A stretch of DNA of 64,000 nt from Micromonospora sp. NBC_00421 (GTDB taxonomy: Bacteria > Actinomycetota > Actinomycetes > Mycobacteriales > Micromonosporaceae): contig NZ_CP107929.1 in NCBI RefSeq assembly GCF_036017915.1, forward strand, positions 2,108,001 to 2,172,000. The letters run 5' to 3'. Below the pieces are notes generated by a model, which saw only the letters and a list, made by a program, of their open reading frames with translations, ran no database searches and was not told the DNA's origin. Shown here piece after piece: positions 45,299 to 52,762 of this stretch. The position numbers and the translations under genes were made by a program. Position 1 is the first letter of the stretch, and the number at the start of each line of letters is the position of its first letter.

Positions 45299-46479
45299 CG
45301 GCGCCCACCGGACGACGACTGGAGCAGGGCCACGACCACGGCCACGGCGTCGCCGAGCACGTCGAGCGGGGACCGCCGGCGACGCCTGTCGTACGCGTCC
45401 GCTCCGCCGGGTACGGCGGCAACCGCCGCGACCAGCCCCTCCACGTCGACCGGGTCGGTCGGTGGGGGAGCGGGCCGGTCTCGCCTTGCGGTCGTCTCCA
45501 TCAGTGCCGGCCGCAGCTGCGCCGCCGACGACACCCGCCGGATCAGCCCGGCCCGTGCGAGGATCGAGGCGTTCGCCCGCCCGTGCCCGGGAAGCGGTCG
45601 GTAGGTGACCACCGGAACCCCGGCGGAGAGCGCCTCCTGGCAGGTCAGGCCGCCCGCGTTCTCCACCACGACGTCCACCGCGCGCATCAGCGTCGCCATG
45701 TCGTCGACCCAGCCGAACACGTGTTCCCAGTCCTGCCGCAGCCGGTCGTACAACAGGGTGTTGCGCCCGCAGACCACCACCGGGCGGGCCCAGCCGGTGG
45801 CATCCACCTCGGCGACCGTCGTCTCGACATCGCCGGCACCCCAGGCGCCGGCGACGATCAGCGCCAGCCGGTCCCGCTCGGGCAGGCCGAAGCGTCGACG
45901 GGCCTGCCGCCGGTCGGTCCGGTGCGCGCCGCCGAAGGCGGGCGACACAAGCGGTTGCACCGTCGTGACCGGCACCCCGTCCGAATCGTCGGAAGGGGGT
46001 AGCTCAGCGTGTCGCAACGCGTAGTACCGGTCCACTCCGGGGCTCACCCAGGTCGGGTGGAGCGCGAAGTCGGTGACGTAGCTGACCACGGGGACGGCCA
46101 GCCGGCCCTGCCGGCGCAACGGCCCGAGCAGCTGGTTGGCGAACGGGTAGGTCGTCACCACGGCGAGGGTGTCCGGTGGGATCGTCCGGCCCAGCCGACG
46201 TCGTACCGGACGCAGCAGACCCCGGATCGCCGAGACCGACCACCGGGACCGGGCGGTGAGGGCGAACAGCAGGTCGTAGCCTCGGGGGAGCCAGCGCAGC
46301 ATGTCCCGGTACGCCTCGCGGAACGCCCAGCGCACCGGTCGGGGCAGCACGTCCAGCAGGTTCAGCCGGTCCACCGTGAAACCGCGTTCCCGCAGCCGGT
46401 GGGCCAGCTCGCCGGCTGCGGTGTCGTGGCCGGCACCGACATCCGCCGAGATCACGAGTATCCGCCCTCGGCACTCCAT
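45295..46479 (-). CDS. MGDG synthase-like glycosyltransferase (GT28)
   Basis: 394 aa. The N-terminal MGDG_synth domain (about 8-175) starts ILVISADVGAGHDTAAGELAHRL and includes YVTDFALHPTWVSPGVDRYY. The C-terminal GT28 lobe (about 195-335) has LALIVAGAWGAGDVE, HVFGWVDDMATLMRAVDVVVENAGGLTCQEALSAGVPVVTY, the nucleotide-sugar site. This family adds sugars to diacylglycerol or related lipids. With the deacetylase and EamA genes it forms a three-gene operon that probably makes and moves an amino-sugar glycolipid or envelope polymer. The ATG at 46479 has no strong Shine-Dalgarno. It is divergent from the LPMO gene. Confidence 0.88.
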   Translation of the reverse strand: MECRGRILVISADVGAGHDTAAGELAHRLRERGFTVDRLNLLDVLPRPVRWAFREAYRDMLRWLPRGYDLLFALTARSRWSVSAIRGLLRPVRRRLGRTIPPDTLAVVTTYPFANQLLGPLRRQGRLAVPVVSYVTDFALHPTWVSPGVDRYYALRHAELPPSDDSDGVPVTTVQPLVSPAFGGAHRTDRRQARRRFGLPERDRLALIVAGAWGAGDVETTVAEVDATGWARPVVVCGRNTLLYDRLRQDWEHVFGWVDDMATLMRAVDVVVENAGGLTCQEALSAGVPVVTYRPLPGHGRANASILARAGLIRRVSSAAQLRPALMETTARRDRPAPPPTDPVDVEGLVAAVAAVPGGADAYDRRRRRSPLDVLGDAVAVVVALLQSSSGGRR

Positions 46480-46569
46480 GCCAGCGCGGATACCCGCCCA
46501 CGAGCGGGACAGTCTCCGGGCAGCGGGTGCGGTCGACGGTTGCGGGAGCAGGAAAAACAGTTCAGTTGC

Positions 46570-46589
46570 TTTACTGTTAACAAACTTTA
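46570..46589 (+). promoter_or_regulatory. AT-rich operator/promoter box upstream of the LPMO, shared with the chitinase
   Basis: TTTACTGTTAACAAACTTTA matches the chitinase box at 2651-2670 at 17 of 20 positions. Both include TTTACT and TTAACAAA. It lies 128 bp before the LPMO ATG in the divergent 238-bp spacer, so it could also touch the glycosyltransferase promoter. Confidence 0.6.
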
Positions 46590-46717
46590 ATTTACCGTGG
46601 TGGCAATCGTTCGAGGTCGATCCGATCGAGTGCTACGGGTTCACCGGGCGGCCCCGGTCCCCCGGTGCCCGCCCACGCCCGTCCGGACGGCCGCCCCCAC
46701 CGTCGAGGAGTGCTCCC

Positions 46718-47500
46718 ATGCGTCGAACCCTCACCGTCCCCCTGGTGGCGACAGGTGCCGTCGTCACCTCCCTTGGCCTCGCCACGCCTGCCCAGGCCCA
46801 CGGCTACGTCTCCGCCCCACCCAGCCGCCAGGCTCTCTGCGCCCAGGGCAAGGTGCCCGACTGCGGCCAGATCCGGTACGAGCCGCAGAGCGTCGAAGGC
46901 CCGAAGGGGCTGCGCAGTTGCAGCGCCGGGATCAGCCAGTTCGCCGTCCTCGACGACGACAATCGGGGCTGGCCCGCCACCTCGGTCGGCAGCACTGTCA
47001 CCTTCACCTGGGTGAACACCGCCCGGCACGCCACCCGCAACTGGGAGTACTTCATCGGCGGCACCCGGGTCGGTGTCGTCGACGGGGGCGGTCGGCAGCC
47101 CGAGGCCACCGTGGCGCACACCGTCAACCTGGGCGGCTTCTCCGGTCGGCAGAAGATCCTCGCCGTCTGGAACATCGCCGACACCGCCAACGCCTTCTAC
47201 TCCTGCGTGGACGTGCAGATCGGCGGCGGTGGTCCGACCCCGAGCCCCACCGCCGCCCCGAGCCCCACCGCCACCCCGACCCGCACACCGGGTCCGACAC
47301 CCACCCCGACCCGCACCACCCCGCCCCCGACAACCCCCACCGGTTCGCCGACCGTCGGCGGCAGCTGGACCGCCGGCCGCAGCTACCAGGTCGGCGACCT
47401 GGTCACCTACCAGGCGGTGAGCTACCGGTGCCGGCAGGCGCACACCGCCATCCCGGGCTGGGAACCCCCGTACGTGCCCGCCCTGTGGACCCAGGTCTGA
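46718..47500 (+). CDS. Secreted AA10 lytic polysaccharide monooxygenase with C-terminal CBM5/12
   Basis: 260 aa. The signal peptide ends AQA|HGYV, exposing His28 as the mature N-terminal His of the copper histidine brace. The second brace His is in NTARHATRNWEYF (His104). The AA10 domain (28 to about 175) also has GWPATSVGSTVTFTWV and NAFYSCVDVQI. A P/T linker (about 178-212) leads to a CBM5/12 module (about 215-260, GRSYQVGDLVTYQAVSYRC and PALWTQV). It should oxidatively cleave crystalline chitin, helping the GH18 chitinase at 1230-2615. The ATG at 46718 follows GAGGAG. An earlier in-frame start lies inside the neighbouring operon and is rejected. Confidence 0.95.
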   Translation: MRRTLTVPLVATGAVVTSLGLATPAQAHGYVSAPPSRQALCAQGKVPDCGQIRYEPQSVEGPKGLRSCSAGISQFAVLDDDNRGWPATSVGSTVTFTWVNTARHATRNWEYFIGGTRVGVVDGGGRQPEATVAHTVNLGGFSGRQKILAVWNIADTANAFYSCVDVQIGGGGPTPSPTAAPSPTATPTRTPGPTPTPTRTTPPPTTPTGSPTVGGSWTAGRSYQVGDLVTYQAVSYRCRQAHTAIPGWEPPYVPALWTQV

Positions 47501-47518
47501 CCGGCCCGGGAGAGCGAC

Positions 47519-48163
47519 GTGTCACGGGCGACCACCACGATGCCGGGCCCCACCGCGACCGCCCGACGTCCGACGGCGGCGCGACCTCCGACAGTGGTGC
47601 GGGGCCTGGCCGTGGTGGTCGTCGCGGTCACCCTGTTGCTCGCCGGGTGCACCTCCGCCGGGCACCCGGCCACCCCGGCATCGACCGGGTCGGGCCCGCC
47701 GACCGCGATCAGCGGGCTCGACCTGGTGTTCCTGCACGCGATGACGGCCCACCAGGAGCGGACCCTGGCCATCCTCCGGGTCGCACCGGAGCGGATCCGC
47801 CATCCGCGACTGCGTACCCTCGTCGCGGCGGTCGACGCGACCGAATCCGACGAGGTCACCCGGGCCCGCGAGCAGATCAGGGCCGCCGTCCCGGCGGACG
47901 GCGCGCCCCGGCACGAACACCCCGATCCGACCGGCGTCGACGACCCGGTGGCCCGGTTGCGGGGCACCCCGGCCTCCGGTTACGACGCCGTCCTGGTGGC
48001 GGTGCTGGTGCCCCAGCAACGGCAGGCCGCCGACCTGGCCCGCGCCCACCTGCCGCTGGCGGTCTCCCCGGCCGTACGTGACCTGGCCCGGCGCATCGAC
48101 GAGTCCCGTACCGCGCAGATCCGGCTCCTCACCGCGCTGCCGGTCGCCCGGACCACGCCCTGA
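47519..48163 (+). CDS. DUF305-like lipoprotein
   Basis: 214 aa from GTG 47519, with GGGAGAG 4 nt upstream. A signal segment ends in the lipobox LLAGC (about residue 43), so the mature protein would be lipid-anchored. The rest has DLVFLHAMTAHQERTLAIL and GYDAVLVAVLVPQQRQAADLARAH, which resemble the two halves of DUF305 (ferritin-like) lipoproteins. However, the second half lacks the usual His-pair. The gene starts 18 bp after the LPMO stop, so it is probably co-transcribed. DUF305 proteins often accompany metal handling, which might relate to LPMO copper, but this is conjecture. Confidence 0.75.
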   Translation: MSRATTTMPGPTATARRPTAARPPTVVRGLAVVVVAVTLLLAGCTSAGHPATPASTGSGPPTAISGLDLVFLHAMTAHQERTLAILRVAPERIRHPRLRTLVAAVDATESDEVTRAREQIRAAVPADGAPRHEHPDPTGVDDPVARLRGTPASGYDAVLVAVLVPQQRQAADLARAHLPLAVSPAVRDLARRIDESRTAQIRLLTALPVARTTP

Positions 48164-48522
48164 CCAGGTGGTCTCCATGGGGGCGGTGACCCCACCGGGT
48201 CCGGCGGGCGGGCGGCGGCAGCGCGGCCAGGTGGAGTCCCGGCACGACAGATCTCCGAGTCGGGAGAACCGCGCGAATAGCTGTTTTCCCGACTCGGAGC
48301 ACCGGTGCCACCACAGCTCCCACGCGGTTACCGGACGGTCGCCCGAACTGCCGGCGGAATCGGTTTGCGGGGCGGTCGCCATAGCGGAAGCGGCCGATTC
48401 CGCCACCCGTACGGCCAGCAGGCCGAGCCGTTCGGCCACCCCGCCCGCATCGATGTTCCTCGTATTCCCCGGCCACCGGTATAGTCCCGTCAATCCCCAT
48501 TGGAGTGTCGCAGGGAAAGCAC
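48164..48522. other. 359-bp intergenic region before the LuxR-family regulator
   Basis: No gene is seen. It holds a perfect 13-bp-arm inverted repeat (48253-48299) and a possible -10 hexamer TATAGT (48480-48485), 37 bp before the regulator's start. No convincing -35 is visible. The centre is slightly less GC-rich than its neighbours. Confidence 0.5.
48253..48299. repeat. Inverted repeat with perfect 13-bp arms
   Basis: CTCCGAGTCGGGA (48253-48265) and TCCCGACTCGGAG (48287-48299) are exact reverse complements with a 21-nt spacer. It lies 89 bp after the DUF305-like gene and 223 bp before the regulator's start. It may terminate the LPMO unit, but the long loop and the lack of a T-run make a protein-binding or RNA-structure role possible too. 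Confidence 0.7.
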
Positions 48523-51381
48523 GTGATCTGCGTGATGGCAGCTGGACTGGAAACTGCGCTGTCCGGCCCACCATTCGTCGGGCGGCGACCGGAGATCGCG
48601 CGCATCAGCGCCGCGCACACCGAGAGCGTGCACACCGGGACACAGGTGGTGTGCGAGGTGGTCGGCGACCCGGGAATCGGCAAGACCCGTCTCGTCCACA
48701 CCGCGCTGGACCGGTGCGCCCCGGCCCTGCCCCGCGTCGTCGGCACCTGTGTGGAGACGGAACAGGGCATTCCGTTCCACGTCTTCCGACACGCCTTCGA
48801 CACCCTCCGCCCACCCCGCTCCGACCCTCGGCTGTCCGCCGGCCGGGCCGAACCCGACGACGCGCTCGTACCCCGAGGTGCCGGCCCGGTCGACGTACGT
48901 CTGTTCCGCACCTACCAACTGGCCCGCCGGCTGCTCGCCCTGGCCGCCCGGGACGGGCTGGCCCTCGTCCTGGACGACCTGCACTGGGCCGACGCCTCCT
49001 CCACCGGGCTCGTCACCCACCTGCTGCGCTACCCGGTGCCGGCCCCGTTGCTGCTGATCCTGGTCTACCGGCCCCGGCAGACGGGCACCGTGATGCCGTT
49101 CGGCCCGCCCGACACCGGCGTCCCGGCAGGCAGGGGTAGGGACCGGATCGAGCTCGGGCCGCTGAGTCTCGCCGAGACCGCCGAGCTGTACCCGCAGGCC
49201 GGCCCGGCCGAACTGGGTGAACACCACGAGCGGGCCGCCGGCAACCCCGGCTACCTCGCGGCGCTGGCAGGCGTCGCACCGGTCGACGCCGACCGGGATG
49301 CCGGGCTGCCCGGCCCGCCCCGGCTCACCGACGGGACGGTCGCGACGCTGCGCGTCGAGTGGGCCGGCCTACCGCCGGCCGACGCGGTGTGTCTGCGGGC
49401 CGCGGCGGTGTGCGACACGCCCTGCGCGGTGGATCAGCTCGCCGAGGTGGCCCAGCTGCCGGCGCAGGCGGCCAACGAGGCGGCCTGGCGGCTGGTCCGT
49501 CGCGACCTGCTGCGGGTCGTCCCGGCAACGGCCCGGTTCACCTTCCGGCACCCGGTACTGCGCTCGGCGGTCGCCCAGGACACCGACCCGGCCTGGCGGG
49601 TCGAGGCCCATCACCGGGCGCTGAGCGCGTTGCTCGCCCGGGGCGCGCCCCCGGCCGAGCGGGTGGCGCAGGCCGAACGGCTGCTCACCCTGCCCCACGA
49701 CCGGCCGGTCGGTCCCTACGTGGACGTACTCTGCCGGGCCGCCCAGGAGATCCGCCGGGACGCTCCGGACCTGGCCGTGCGCTGGCTGCGGACCGCGCTG
49801 CGCGCACTGCGGCCCCCGGCCGGCTCCCCGGACAGCCGCCACGACGTCACCCTGCTGCTGGCCCGGATCACCGGGGAGGCGGGGAACCTCGCCGAGAGCC
49901 GGATGCTGCTGCGGGAGGTCGTCCCCGAGCTGCCCGTCGACCCGACCGGCCGCCGGGCCGCCGCCGTCGCCCTGTGGGTACGGGTGGAGCGACTGCTCGG
50001 CAACTACGCGGAGGCCGCCGCGATCAGCCGTCGCGAGCTGATCGGCACACCGACGCCGACCGCCGGGGCGTACCAGCTCGCCACGGAACTCGGCGCGGTC
50101 GGCATCCTGTCCGGTCACCCCTCGCCGATGCCCGCCGGAGCGCCCGACGGGGACGCCAGCGGCGTCGACCGGGCCAGCCTGCTCGCGGTACGCGGACTCG
50201 CCGCCGCCCACGACGGCGCGGTCGACCTCGCCCGTGGCCTGCTCGCCACCGGCGCGCCGATCGTCGACGCACTACCCGACCGGGATCTGCGCGACCATCC
50301 CGACTGCCTGCTGGCGCTCGGGCTGGCCGAGCTGTTCCTGGAACGGCCCGCCGACGCCACCCGGCACCTGGACCGGGGGATCACCCTGGTCCGCGACGCG
50401 CACCGCGACGACGGACTCTGCCAGCTGCTGCTCGGCCGCAGCCAGGTGGCCTACCACCGGGGTCAGCTCGGCGCGGTGATCGGGCTGACCACCGAGGCGG
50501 GGATCGTCGCCCGCCGGATCGGCAGCCGCTCGCTGCTCAGTTTCGCGCTGGCGTTCGAGGCGCAGGCCACCGCCTGGCGGGGCGGCCCCCGCGACGACGA
50601 ACGGGCGGTGGCCCTGGCCCGCAGCGCGGTGGAACTCGCCACCGACCTGGACAGCTGGTCCGGACGTACCGCGGCGACCGCGCTGGCCACCGCGACGCTG
50701 CTCGCCGGTGACCCGGCCACCTGCGTGGAGATGCTCACCGATGCCGGCGGCGACGGTGGGCTGACCCGCCTGCAGGCCTCCCTGCGTCCGATGTGGCACG
50801 AACTGCTCTGCGCCGCCGCGCTGGCCGATGGGGAGCTGCCCGAGGCGGAACGGCGGGCCCGGGCCGCGCTGGCCGCCGCCGACCTGATCGGTCTGCCCGG
50901 CCAGCGCGCCTTCGCCGAGTCGGCGTACGGGGAGGTGTTGCTCGCCCGGGGCGAGGTGGTGGCGGCGATGCCGTACCTGCGCACCGCGGCGGACAGGTTC
51001 CGGGCCGCCGGCATGACCCTGCGGCACAGCCTCGCCCTGGTCGCGGTCGCCCGGGCGGCCGAGGCGGTGGACCAGAGCGGTCCCGCCGCCCGGGCCCGGC
51101 ACCGGGCGCTGGAACTGGCCGTGCGCTGCGGGACCGAACGGGTCGGTCTGCGGCTGGCCCGACCGGTCCGGGCGCTCGCCGAGACCGCGCTGACCGACCG
51201 GGAGTGGCACATCGCCCGGTTGGCCTCCACCGGTGTCACCAACCGGTTGATCGGCCGCCGGCTGCACATCAGCCCCCGCACCGTGGAGGCGCACCTGACC
51301 CGGATCTACCGCAAGGCGGGGGTGGAGTCCCGCTCCGGTCTGGTCGCCTGGGTGTCCCGCTTCGATGACACCGATCGGTGA
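48523..51381 (+). CDS. Large ATP-binding LuxR-family regulator (LAL)
   Basis: 952 aa. An AAA-type ATPase region has Walker A GDPGIGKTR (48-56) and Walker B LALVLDDLHWAD (about 145-156), followed by a TPR-like helical region (about 400-870). The C-terminal LuxR HTH (about 888-950) reads LTDREWHIARLASTGVTNRLIGRRLHISPRTVEAHLTRIYRKAGV. LAL proteins are pathway activators, often in natural-product clusters. The start is uncertain among GTG 48505, GTG 48523 and ATG 48535; 48523 is chosen because AGGGA lies 6 nt before it. It is the first gene before the RiPP operon in the same direction and a strong candidate for its activator. Confidence 0.9.
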   Translation: MICVMAAGLETALSGPPFVGRRPEIARISAAHTESVHTGTQVVCEVVGDPGIGKTRLVHTALDRCAPALPRVVGTCVETEQGIPFHVFRHAFDTLRPPRSDPRLSAGRAEPDDALVPRGAGPVDVRLFRTYQLARRLLALAARDGLALVLDDLHWADASSTGLVTHLLRYPVPAPLLLILVYRPRQTGTVMPFGPPDTGVPAGRGRDRIELGPLSLAETAELYPQAGPAELGEHHERAAGNPGYLAALAGVAPVDADRDAGLPGPPRLTDGTVATLRVEWAGLPPADAVCLRAAAVCDTPCAVDQLAEVAQLPAQAANEAAWRLVRRDLLRVVPATARFTFRHPVLRSAVAQDTDPAWRVEAHHRALSALLARGAPPAERVAQAERLLTLPHDRPVGPYVDVLCRAAQEIRRDAPDLAVRWLRTALRALRPPAGSPDSRHDVTLLLARITGEAGNLAESRMLLREVVPELPVDPTGRRAAAVALWVRVERLLGNYAEAAAISRRELIGTPTPTAGAYQLATELGAVGILSGHPSPMPAGAPDGDASGVDRASLLAVRGLAAAHDGAVDLARGLLATGAPIVDALPDRDLRDHPDCLLALGLAELFLERPADATRHLDRGITLVRDAHRDDGLCQLLLGRSQVAYHRGQLGAVIGLTTEAGIVARRIGSRSLLSFALAFEAQATAWRGGPRDDERAVALARSAVELATDLDSWSGRTAATALATATLLAGDPATCVEMLTDAGGDGGLTRLQASLRPMWHELLCAAALADGELPEAERRARAALAAADLIGLPGQRAFAESAYGEVLLARGEVVAAMPYLRTAADRFRAAGMTLRHSLALVAVARAAEAVDQSGPAARARHRALELAVRCGTERVGLRLARPVRALAETALTDREWHIARLASTGVTNRLIGRRLHISPRTVEAHLTRIYRKAGVESRSGLVAWVSRFDDTDR

Positions 51382-51531
51382 CCGGTTCCCGGTGCCGATG
51401 ACACCGCCCGGTGCGCCGTCGCCGGGCGCCGCACCATGAGGCCGCACCGCACCCGGCACCGCCTGTCGACGGCTCACATACTCGATCCATCGGGCGCGAT
51501 TCCCGCGATCCGGCAACGGACGGAGAACGAC

Positions 51532-52542
51532 ATGGTGGGCACACGATCCGTCCGGCGGCCGCGCGCCCGTACCGGACCCACCGTCGCGTTCGTGGTGACG
51601 CTGCTCGTCCTGGCCGGTTGCGGCGACCAACCGGTGGACGCCGCCGCCCCGGCCGCCGCGTCCACCACCGCCTTCGGCGCGGACCGGGCCGCGCTCGTGC
51701 TCACCGCCTTCGACCAGGCCGACTCGGCCGCGTCCGTCTCCGGTGACGTGCAGACGCTGCGCACCCAGGAGGTGTCGCCGTCGTTGGACGTGAGCATCGC
51801 GGCGATCCACCGGGCCGAGCACAACCAGCGCCCACAACCAGCGTTCCAACACGTCAACCCGGCTTTCGCCGTACCGCCGGGTGAGCCGGGCTGCTTCCTG
51901 GCCACCGCCACCCTCCGGTTGACCGGGGCGGAGCTGGCCCCGACCGACGTCAGCCAGTTCGTCCGGGACGCCGACGGCCGGTGGAAGCTCAGCCACAACG
52001 TCCAGGTCAGCCAGCCCGCCCTGGTCACCGCCCGGAGCATCGCCGGCCGACCGGCCACCGCCGGGGGCACCGCCGTGGACGAGACGAGCCGGCAGGTCCT
52101 CGCCGCGGAACTGTTCGCCCGCACCACCGGGGCGAGCACCGGGAACAGGTCACTTGTCGCGTCGGGCCCGCTGCTCGACGGCCAGTTCGCCGGCGGCTGG
52201 GAGGTCTACCAGCAACAACTTGCCGGGGTCGGTACGCGGGTGGCGCGCACCCTGGACCGGGCGGAGTGGTCGGAGTGCGCGGTCGCCGTGCCCGAGGGAA
52301 CCCTGACCTTCCTGACCGTGTACGCCACCGACACCCTCAGCCCCGCGCCCGGCGGACCGGCCACGGTGCGGATGATGCCGCAGAGCCCCGACATGATCTC
52401 CACCGGCAAGCGCGCCCCGATCGCCGGCAAACGGATCCGGGTCACCCGGGTCGAGACGTTCCTGCTCGTCGTCCCGGCGCAGACCACCGGCACCTCGGTG
52501 CTGGGTCTCAACGACACCGCGCTGACCGTCACCGCCGGCTGA
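51532..52542 (+). CDS. Lipoprotein of unknown function
   Basis: 336 aa. The signal segment ends in the lipobox LVLAGC (about residue 30), so the protein is lipid-anchored outside. The remainder is largely beta/loop-type with one extended segment VSQFVRDADGRWKLSHNVQVSQPALV. No known family is recognised. GGAGAA precedes the ATG. The gene lies between the LuxR-family regulator and the cyclodehydratase, inside the RiPP locus. Surface lipoproteins in such clusters can be immunity proteins, so self-protection is one possibility, inferred only from position. Confidence 0.8.
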   Translation: MVGTRSVRRPRARTGPTVAFVVTLLVLAGCGDQPVDAAAPAAASTTAFGADRAALVLTAFDQADSAASVSGDVQTLRTQEVSPSLDVSIAAIHRAEHNQRPQPAFQHVNPAFAVPPGEPGCFLATATLRLTGAELAPTDVSQFVRDADGRWKLSHNVQVSQPALVTARSIAGRPATAGGTAVDETSRQVLAAELFARTTGASTGNRSLVASGPLLDGQFAGGWEVYQQQLAGVGTRVARTLDRAEWSECAVAVPEGTLTFLTVYATDTLSPAPGGPATVRMMPQSPDMISTGKRAPIAGKRIRVTRVETFLLVVPAQTTGTSVLGLNDTALTVTAG

Positions 52543-52762
52543 CCGGTTCGGCTCCGCCGACCTCCCGGCAGCTCGTGGCAGCACCGTGCCCCCGGTCGTC
52601 GGCGTGCCCTCCGACGCGACCGTGCCGGGCAGCACGCCGACGGCTGAAACCGGTGGCATCGGTCGGGATCCGGCCGGTCGGCGGTGACGATGGCAGCAGC
52701 CGTGCTCGTCGGCGACGCCCCGCCGGAGATCCCCGGTGTCGCGCCGGCGCGGGGAGGAACCC

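Noticed and set aside
46301..46717. N-terminal extension of the LPMO
   Set aside because: The signal peptide and the mature N-terminal His are only correct from ATG 46718, which has GAGGAG upstream.
52690..52762. Short ATG frame just before the cyclodehydratase, considered as a precursor peptide
   Set aside because: It runs on as an out-of-frame shadow of the cyclodehydratase, has no Cys-rich end and no ribosome-binding site. The NHLP-like gene at 63725 is the better precursor.
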